This document shows, in pieces, positions 14,403 through 19,990 of a DNA stretch of 19,990 bases; the stretch's first letter is position 1, and each line of letters opens with the position of its first letter. Source of the DNA: JBGOTP01 sp041476545 (lineage in GTDB: Bacteria > Acidobacteriota > Vicinamibacteria > Vicinamibacterales > CAVVIG01); NCBI GenBank assembly GCA_041476545.1, contig JBGOTP010000053.1, forward strand, positions 1-19,990. Direction: 5' to 3'. A program made the position numbers and the translations under genes. The notes below the pieces were generated by a model. It made no database searches and had not been told where the DNA came from. It saw nothing but the letters and a program-made list of their open reading frames with translations.

Positions 14403-14429
14403 TCACGAAGCCGCGAAGGTCACGAAGCC
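14403..14429. repeat. Short direct repeat between panD and the NUDIX gene
   Basis: TCACGAAGCC occurs at 14403-14412 and again at 14420-14429, with a related CGAAGG between, giving three CGAAG units spaced 8-9 bases apart. It lies in the 136-base gap between convergent genes, where no clear terminator is seen. Confidence 0.5.
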
Positions 14430-14493
14430 ACATGGCTCTTGAGGATACGCGGACCTGCCGGTGTGCTGGGACGACGCAGCAACGACCGATGAT

Positions 14494-14997
14494 TCAGCCC
14501 AGCGTCAGGCCGTAGGCGGTCTTGAGGTCGACGATATCGCCACGGGCCGTCATGGCCCGGGCTTCCGCGATGGTGAAGGTCTCGGCGTGAATATCTTCGT
14601 CGGCATCCGGCTTGTGCGGTGAATCTGGAGCTGGAGGGCGGAAGTCGGAAACGCGGAAGAAGATCAGCTCTTCGTCGCAGAATCCCGGAGCTGGAAACAG
14701 TCCTCGGATCCTGAGGATCCGCTGGGGCACCAGGCGAATCTCTTCTTCACACTCCCGGAGCGCCGCTGCCTCCGCCGTCTCGCCAGGATTGAGGCTCCCG
14801 GCCGGCAACTCCCAGATGTCGCGGTGGATTGCGGGCCGGTACTGACGAATCAGGATGATCCGCCCGTCGTCCTGCATGGGGAGCAAGACCACGGACGGCG
14901 CGTGACGAACGATCGAAACTTCGTGCGACTGCCCGTTGGGGAATTGCGCCGGTCCCACCTCGACCGAGAAGACGCGACCTTCATACACGACAGGCAT
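14494..14997 (-). CDS. NUDIX hydrolase, ADP-ribose pyrophosphatase-like
   Basis: This 167-residue protein is a Nudix hydrolase of the ADP-sugar pyrophosphatase type, which splits nucleoside diphosphates linked to another moiety. Support for the subtype is the RQYRPAIHRDIWELPAGSL stretch before the Nudix box and the PGFCDEELIFF motif after it. The Nudix box (residues 67-89) keeps the metal-binding RECEEE core and the earlier Gly and Glu, but the glycine of the final ExGU position is Arg88 (EEIRL). The start lies nine bases after the rluD stop with only a weak ribosome site, so it depends on the upstream operon. The substrate is not proven by sequence. Confidence 0.9.
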   Translation of the reverse strand: MPVVYEGRVFSVEVGPAQFPNGQSHEVSIVRHAPSVVLLPMQDDGRIILIRQYRPAIHRDIWELPAGSLNPGETAEAAALRECEEEIRLVPQRILRIRGLFPAPGFCDEELIFFRVSDFRPPAPDSPHKPDADEDIHAETFTIAEARAMTARGDIVDLKTAYGLTLG

Positions 14998-15006
14998 CAG
15001 CAGATC

Positions 15007-15945
15007 TCAGACTTTAGCGTGTTTCGCGCGCAGCTCGTCGAGCACGTGTTGCAGGTCTTCGGCAAGTTCGCTCGTGAACTCCATCTGCCGCCCGTCGACC
15101 GGATGGACGAAGACAAGGCGGGCGGCGTGGAGAAACGGGCGGTCGAGGTGCGTCACCGCGCGCAAGTCGCCAGGCACGCGGCGGCGCACGCCGCCGTACA
15201 GAGCGTCGCCGACGATCGGATGTCCGATGGCGCTGAGGTGCACGCGAATCTGATGCGTCCGGCCGGTGTGGATCGCCACCTGCGCCAGCGTCAATGGCCC
15301 GAGCGTTTCGGTTCGCACGATCCGCGTGACCGCCTCGCGACTGCGGCGGGCGCGCGCTGACATCTTCGTGCGATTGCCGGGATCCCGGCCGATGGGCTCG
15401 TCGATGCGCCGACCCGCCACGACGGTGCCCCACACGAGCGCGATGTACTCTTTTTCGACCTCGCGATCGTGAAACTGACGGGCGAGTTCCTCATGTGCCG
15501 CGTCGTGTTTCGCGACGACCATCAGCCCTGATGTGCCTCGATCGAGCCGGTGCACGATGCCGGGCCGTTTCTCGCCACCGATGCCGCTGAGATCGTCGAC
15601 ATGGTACAGCAGTGCGTTCACGAGCGTGCCGGTGGCGTGGCCAGCGGCCGGATGCACGACCATGCCGGCCGGCTTGTTGACGACGATGATGTCGCTGTCC
15701 TGATAGACGATGGGCAGCGGCAGTGCCTCGGCCTTCGGCGCCGGCTCAACCAGAGCCGGCACGTCCACGCTGACGCTCTGGCCCGATTTGAGGGGGCGGT
15801 TCGGCTTGGCGGGGCGCCCCTCCACTTCGACCCGCCCGTCCTTGATGAGGCGTTGAATCTGCGACCGCGACGGCTCGGCCCAGACCGAGACGAGAAAGTG
15901 ATCGAGACGAATACCGTCGCTGTCGGCTGGAACCGTGAATGTCAC
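15007..15945 (-). CDS. rluD: RluA/RluD-family 23S rRNA pseudouridine synthase
   Basis: This 312-residue enzyme isomerises uridine to pseudouridine in RNA. It has an N-terminal S4 RNA-binding domain (about 13-60, RLDHFLVSV...SRSQIQRLIKDGRV), then the RluA-type catalytic domain with IVVNKPAGMVVHP and HRLDRGTSGLMVVAK, where Asp135 is the catalytic residue. The later motifs TGRTHQIRVHL and GDALYGG are also present. Domain order and length match RluD, which modifies helix 69 of 23S rRNA, but RluA-family members with the same layout differ in target. The start is a GTG overlapping the lgt stop (GTGA). Its place behind lspA resembles the lspA-rluD order seen in many bacteria. Confidence 0.93.
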   Translation of the reverse strand: MTFTVPADSDGIRLDHFLVSVWAEPSRSQIQRLIKDGRVEVEGRPAKPNRPLKSGQSVSVDVPALVEPAPKAEALPLPIVYQDSDIIVVNKPAGMVVHPAAGHATGTLVNALLYHVDDLSGIGGEKRPGIVHRLDRGTSGLMVVAKHDAAHEELARQFHDREVEKEYIALVWGTVVAGRRIDEPIGRDPGNRTKMSARARRSREAVTRIVRTETLGPLTLAQVAIHTGRTHQIRVHLSAIGHPIVGDALYGGVRRRVPGDLRAVTHLDRPFLHAARLVFVHPVDGRQMEFTSELAEDLQHVLDELRAKHAKV

Positions 15946-16763
15946 GCCGCCCTTTGGCGGGCGCGGCGCGGCTCGGGTTCATGGCGGCGCGCCAGATAGA
16001 GCAGCATGCCGGCCGCGAGAGGCGCAAGGACGATCGAGATGAACTGCGACGTGGAAAAGCTCCCGACCATGCCGCGCGGGTCGTCTCTGAAGATCTCGAT
16101 GATGTAGCGGGAGACGGCATAGAGGAACACGTACAGCCAGAAGGTGCGGCCGGCGAAGCGCCGTCCGCGCGACTCTGTCAGAAGCAGCAGTCCGAGAATC
16201 AGCGCTTCGGCGCCGGCCTCGTAGAGCTGCGTCGGGTGCAGTGGCACGTTCAAGGGCGTGCCGACATTGAGGGCCGTGAACGGATCCGTAAACGTGATGC
16301 CCCACGGCAGACTGGTGGGCTTGCCGTAGCAGCATCCCGCAAAGAAACAGCCGAAGCGTCCGATGACGTGTCCGAGTGCGATGCCGGGAGCAAAGACGTC
16401 GCACGTGGTCCAGAGCGGCAGACCGATGCGTCTGATGTACCAGAACGCGACGATGACGGCGAGGATGAGGCCTCCGTAGAAGACGCCGCCCGACCACACG
16501 AGCGTGAGCAGTTCGCGCGGATTGTCCCAGAACGATCGGAATTCGGTCAGGAGCAGGAGGAGCTTCGCGCCGATGAGCGCGCTGATGATGATGTAGATCC
16601 CGAGGTCGAGCACGCGGGTCTCGTCGAGTCCCCGCACCTTGGCTCGGACCATCGCGAACTTCAAGCCGAGCAGGTACGCCGCCGCGAGCAGTGCACCGTA
16701 CGTGTACACCGTGAGCGGCCCGATTCCGAACAGTTTCGGCAGTTCAAGCAGTCTTGGATACAT
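15942..16763 (-). CDS. lgt: Phosphatidylglycerol--prolipoprotein diacylglyceryl transferase
   Basis: Lgt adds diacylglycerol from phosphatidylglycerol to the lipobox cysteine of prolipoproteins, the first step of lipoprotein maturation. The protein is polytopic with about seven hydrophobic segments. I chose the ATG at 16763 (273 residues), which gives the typical start MYPRLLEL; a TTG five codons upstream is the alternative. The family motif reads GRFGCFFAGCCYGKPT at 135-150, with the essential Arg136; Cys139 stands where E. coli has Asn146, a change that I recall as frequent in Gram-negatives outside the gamma group. HPTQLYEA and the EIFRDDPRG loop are present. It overlaps lspA by 20 bases and rluD by four. 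The basic C-terminus is cytoplasmic. Confidence 0.94.
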   Translation of the reverse strand: MYPRLLELPKLFGIGPLTVYTYGALLAAAYLLGLKFAMVRAKVRGLDETRVLDLGIYIIISALIGAKLLLLLTEFRSFWDNPRELLTLVWSGGVFYGGLILAVIVAFWYIRRIGLPLWTTCDVFAPGIALGHVIGRFGCFFAGCCYGKPTSLPWGITFTDPFTALNVGTPLNVPLHPTQLYEAGAEALILGLLLLTESRGRRFAGRTFWLYVFLYAVSRYIIEIFRDDPRGMVGSFSTSQFISIVLAPLAAGMLLYLARRHEPEPRRARQRAA

Positions 16764-17268
16764 GAGTCCCCACGCCAAGCATGTCGAGGATCATCGCCGC
16801 CACGCCTATGGTAATTGCCGAATCGGCGACGTTGAAGGCCCAGAAGTGATACGTCCGCCAGTACACGTCTACAAAGTCGACGACTGAACCCGTCACTACC
16901 CGGTCCAGCAGATTGCCCGCCGCACCGCCGACGATCAACGCGAGTCCGACGCGAGCCACCAGCCGGTGCAGCGCCAGGCTCGTGGAGTACAGGCCCACTC
17001 CGATCAGCGCGGCCGTGGCGATGGCGGCGATGACCGTCGTTTTGAAAGGGAAGTCGGCGGTGTTCAGGAGCCCGAACGCGGCGCCCGCGTTGCGGACGTG
17101 CGTGAAATCGAGGAAACCAGGCACGACATGGACACTGCCGTCGAGTGGCAGCGTGGCGCGCACAATCGCCTTCGTCACCTGATCGAACACCACGACCGCA
17201 AGGGGCAGCCAGACCTCGATGCGCCGGCGCCTCGGAGACAGGGAGTCGACCGCCGTGACATCAGCCAC
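16744..17268 (-). CDS. lspA: Lipoprotein signal peptidase II
   Basis: LspA cleaves the signal peptide of lipoproteins after Lgt has modified the cysteine. I chose the GTG at 17268 (174 residues), which overlaps the ileS stop by eight bases and has GGAG seven bases upstream; the ATG at 17325 would place 19 unlikely residues inside ileS. Four membrane segments are visible. Family motifs are FDQVTKA, HVRNAGAAFG, GNLLDR, VVDFVD and FNVADS. The aspartic protease pair is Asp131 and Asp149, 18 residues apart as in E. coli. The short basic N-terminus (PRRRR) fits the cytoplasmic side. With lgt next, the two genes form a lipoprotein-processing pair. Confidence 0.95.
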   Translation of the reverse strand: MADVTAVDSLSPRRRRIEVWLPLAVVVFDQVTKAIVRATLPLDGSVHVVPGFLDFTHVRNAGAAFGLLNTADFPFKTTVIAAIATAALIGVGLYSTSLALHRLVARVGLALIVGGAAGNLLDRVVTGSVVDFVDVYWRTYHFWAFNVADSAITIGVAAMILDMLGVGTHVSKTA

Positions 17269-19990
17269 GGATGGGCTCCGCCAAAGCGTCTTGACAGCGG
17301 GTGCACAGCCCGGCCCGATCGGCATCGCTCGACACGGTCGGCACGTAGCGCCAGCAGCGCTCGCACTTCACGCCGCCGCTGCGTTCGATCGTGATGCCCG
17401 GCCCGGCTTCTTGCTGGCCGTCGGCGTTACCCGGCACGTGCCGCAGCGCCACGTCCGACACGATGAAGAGCATGGGCAGATCGCGGAGATAGGGTTGCAG
17501 TGGCGCGAGAGCGTCCTCGGTTCCCGACAGGATCACCTTGGCCTGAAGGGAGCTGCCAATTTGCTTGTCCTTCCGAAGTGGTTCAATGCGAGCGAGCACC
17601 TGCTCGCGCAGCGCGGTCAGTGTGGCCCAGCGACCCAGAAGATCGGGATCGCTCAACTCGCCGAGTTCGGCGCCAGCCGGAAACACCGCCATGTGCACCG
17701 ACTCCTCGCGGCGTCCGGGCAGGAACCGCCACAACTCGTCCGCCGTGAACGACAGGATCGGCGCCATCAGGCGCGTCAGCCCGTCCGCCATGAGATACAT
17801 GGCCGTCTGGGCCGAGCGCCGCTCGGCCGATCGCGCCGCAAACGTGTACAAGCGGTCCTTCGACACGTCGGCGTAGAAGGAGCTGAGATCGACCGTCGTG
17901 AAACTGTTCAAAGCCGTGAAGATCGTCCCGTAGTCGTAGGCCTCGTATGCGCGCAGAATCCGATGTCCCACGTCGGCGTACCGCGCGAGGATGTATCGGT
18001 CCACCTCCTCCATCTTCGCCAGCGGCACCTGATCGATGGCCGGATCGAAATCGTAGAGGTTGCCGAGCAGATATCGCAGCGTATTGCGGATCTTTCGATA
18101 CGCCTCAACCACGCGCGCCAGGATCTCCTTGCTGAGGCGGATTTCCTGTGTGTAGTCGCTCATGGACACCCACAGACGAAGGATATCCGCGCCGCTCTGC
18201 TTGATGATGTCCTGCGGCTCGATCGAGTTACCGAGCGACTTCGACATCTTCCGGCCATCCTCCGCGACGATGAAACCGTGCGTCAGCACTTCTCGGAACG
18301 GCGGTTTTCCGCGCGTGCCGAGGCCGACGAGCAGAGAACTCTGGAACCAACCGCGGTGCTGGTCGCTGCCCTCGAGGTAGATGTCGGCCGGCCACGTCAG
18401 CTCGGGACGTACGGAGAGCACCGCCTCGTGGCTCGACCCGGAGTCGAACCAGACGTCGAGGATGTTCATCTCGCGCTCGAAGCTGGTCCCGCCGCACGAC
18501 GGACACGTCAAACCGGGCGGGATGAATTCCTCGGTCGGTCGTTCATACCAGGCATCAGCTCCGTATTTGTCGAAGACGGCGGCGGCCCGTTCAACGAGCG
18601 CCGGCGTCACGATCGCTTCGCCACACTTGGTGCAGTCGACGGCCGGGATCGGCACGCCCCACACCCGCTGGCGCGAGATGCACCAGTCGGGCCGGTTGGC
18701 GACCATGTTGTACATGCGGTCGTGACCCCACGCCGGGATCCACTTCACCTGATTGTCGATCGCGTCCTTCGCGGCTTCGCGCAGCGTCTGGTGTGCCGAT
18801 CCCTCGTGCCGGTTCCCGATCACGGGATCTTCGTCCAGCCGGATGAACCACTGGGACGTTGCCAGGAAAATGACCGGGTTATGACACCGCCAGCAGTGCG
18901 GATACTGGTGCGAGAACGTTTCGCGGTGCCAGAGACGCCCGCGCTCCTTCAGCGCGTCTTCGACTCTTGGATTGGCATCGAACACGCGCTGTCCGCCGAA
19001 GAGTTCCACGGCATCGAGGAAGTGGCCAGCCGGCCCGATCGGTGCGTAGATCTCGAGGCCGTACTTCATGCCGGTGTTGAAGTCGTCCGCGCCGTGGCCT
19101 GGTGCCGTGTGCACCGCGCCCGTGCCGGCGTCGAGCGTGACATATTCGCCGAGCACGCCAAGCGAGGTGCGCACGTACAGCGGATGCTGAAAGTGAATCC
19201 GCTCGAGGTCGGCGCCCTTCATCCGCGCAACCGGCGGACCGAACATCCTGCCGGCCGCCGTGGCCACGCGCGGTGCGAGTGCCTCGGCCACGATGACCGC
19301 GCGCCCGGCTTTACCATCGACTGCGTCGACCATGTACGCGGCGTAGTCGAACTCCGGGTGAAACGCGATCGCCAGATTCGACGGAATCGTCCACGGCGTT
19401 GTCGTCCAGATGAGGACGGACACGTCGCGTCCAGCCAGCGCCGGCACGCGTCTCACCAGTTCCGCCACGCTGTCGGACGCGACCGGAAACTCGACGTAGA
19501 TCGACGGCGACGCGTGATCCTCGTACTCAACCTCGGCCTCGGCCAGCGCCGTACGACAATGGATGCACCAGTGCACCGGCTTCTTACCCTTGTAGACGAG
19601 CTGCTGCTCGACGAACCGGCCGAACGCGCGGGCGATCGCGGCCTGATACTTGAAATTCATCGTCAGGTACGGGTCGTCCCAGGTGCTGAGGATACCGAGC
19701 CGCTGGAACTGTTCGCTCATCGTCCCGACGAAGCGCTCGGCGTACGCGCGGCACGCGCGACAGAAGTCGGCGACCGACATCTCGCGCTTCTTCGGGCCGA
19801 GCTCGCGGTCGACTTGCAACTCGATCGGCAGCCCGTGGCAGTCGTATCCGACGACGTACGGCGCATCGAAGCCGGCCATCGACCGCGACTTCACGACGAG
19901 GTCCTTCAGGATCTTGTTGAGGGCGGTGCCGAGGTGGATGTTGCCGTTCGCGTACGGCGGGCCATCGTGCAGCACGAACTTCGGCGCACC
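17261..19990 (-). CDS. ileS: Isoleucine--tRNA ligase (N-terminus outside window)
   Basis: IleRS charges tRNA-Ile. The last 909 codons are seen; the frame is open to the window edge, so the start is missing, probably by a few tens of codons. The class I HIGH-type motif is NIHLG in PYANGNIHLG (His codon at 19934-19936), and KMSKS lies at 18236-18250 in GRKMSKSLGN. The editing (CP1) domain shows TTPWTIPSN and TAPGHGADDF with its conserved aspartate. A C-terminal zinc site lies in the last 34 residues (CERC and CTRC), typical of the bacterial IleS1 type. Two extra CxxC pairs (CTKCG and CPSCGG, near 18630 and 18495) sit before the LDVWFDSGSS motif and may form another zinc ribbon. It heads the ileS-lspA-lgt-rluD-NUDIX set. 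Confidence 0.97.
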   Translation of the reverse strand, partial: GAPKFVLHDGPPYANGNIHLGTALNKILKDLVVKSRSMAGFDAPYVVGYDCHGLPIELQVDRELGPKKREMSVADFCRACRAYAERFVGTMSEQFQRLGILSTWDDPYLTMNFKYQAAIARAFGRFVEQQLVYKGKKPVHWCIHCRTALAEAEVEYEDHASPSIYVEFPVASDSVAELVRRVPALAGRDVSVLIWTTTPWTIPSNLAIAFHPEFDYAAYMVDAVDGKAGRAVIVAEALAPRVATAAGRMFGPPVARMKGADLERIHFQHPLYVRTSLGVLGEYVTLDAGTGAVHTAPGHGADDFNTGMKYGLEIYAPIGPAGHFLDAVELFGGQRVFDANPRVEDALKERGRLWHRETFSHQYPHCWRCHNPVIFLATSQWFIRLDEDPVIGNRHEGSAHQTLREAAKDAIDNQVKWIPAWGHDRMYNMVANRPDWCISRQRVWGVPIPAVDCTKCGEAIVTPALVERAAAVFDKYGADAWYERPTEEFIPPGLTCPSCGGTSFEREMNILDVWFDSGSSHEAVLSVRPELTWPADIYLEGSDQHRGWFQSSLLVGLGTRGKPPFREVLTHGFIVAEDGRKMSKSLGNSIEPQDIIKQSGADILRLWVSMSDYTQEIRLSKEILARVVEAYRKIRNTLRYLLGNLYDFDPAIDQVPLAKMEEVDRYILARYADVGHRILRAYEAYDYGTIFTALNSFTTVDLSSFYADVSKDRLYTFAARSAERRSAQTAMYLMADGLTRLMAPILSFTADELWRFLPGRREESVHMAVFPAGAELGELSDPDLLGRWATLTALREQVLARIEPLRKDKQIGSSLQAKVILSGTEDALAPLQPYLRDLPMLFIVSDVALRHVPGNADGQQEAGPGITIERSGGVKCERCWRYVPTVSSDADRAGLCTRCQDALAEPIRG

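Noticed and set aside
17269..17325. lspA start at an ATG inside ileS
   Set aside because: It would add 19 residues unlike LspA. The GTG at 17268 has a ribosome site and couples to the ileS stop.

Overview
The window is about 20 kb of GC-rich bacterial chromosome with dense, mostly housekeeping gene content. It has no tRNA, rRNA, insertion sequence, prophage or CRISPR array that I can see. Gene content and style suggest a Gram-negative bacterium of the Acidobacteriota, perhaps class Vicinamibacteria: membrane pyrophosphatase, TonB with proline runs plus ExbB-ExbD-ExbD, a single Rel, a DUF2520-panB-panC-panD cluster, zinc-type L28 and many GTG starts. The phylum is an inference from gene style, not a search result.

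Layout. Positions 1-357 hold the 3' end of a membrane-bound pyrophosphatase gene. A clear sigma-70 type promoter (409-438) then drives tonB-exbB-exbD-exbD (513-2952), the inner-membrane motor that powers outer-membrane transport. A strong hairpin terminator (3000-3043) separates it from a convergent TPR lipoprotein gene (3128-4117, minus) with its own good promoter. Divergent from that is rel (4265-6433), a bifunctional (p)ppGpp synthetase/hydrolase, whose stop overlaps the stop of convergent ridA. The rpmB-ridA pair is read on the minus strand from a promoter inside the end of an upstream gene for an unrecognised cysteine-cluster protein. The rpmB leader contains an imperfect 7-bp tandem repeat. 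A 417-nt AT-richer gap (7772-8188) precedes a DksA/TraR-type zinc-finger gene and lon, with an alternative-pairing hairpin region between them. A 13-bp perfect stem-loop follows lon. Then come a DUF2520/Rossmann gene and panB, panC and panD (11399-14357), tightly overlapped. The last 5.5 kb is a minus-strand operon: ileS (its 5' end lies outside the window), lspA, lgt, rluD and a NUDIX hydrolase gene, almost all overlapping.

How the genes work together. TonB/ExbB/ExbD form one machine. Rel, the DksA-like protein and Lon are all stringent-response or protein-quality functions, though in separate transcription units. DUF2520-PanB-PanC-PanD can supply pantothenate; no standard panE is present, so the DUF2520 protein is the natural candidate for the missing ketopantoate reductase step. 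LspA and Lgt are the two early lipoprotein-processing enzymes.

I did not find a clearly novel multi-gene system. The best leads are the DUF2520 protein as a ketopantoate reductase, the heptad repeat in the rpmB leader, the eight-cysteine protein of unknown function, two genes whose forced GTG starts sit directly behind a -10 box (possible leaderless mRNAs), the mutually exclusive hairpins before lon, and several changed signature residues (DksA tip, Nudix box, PanD).
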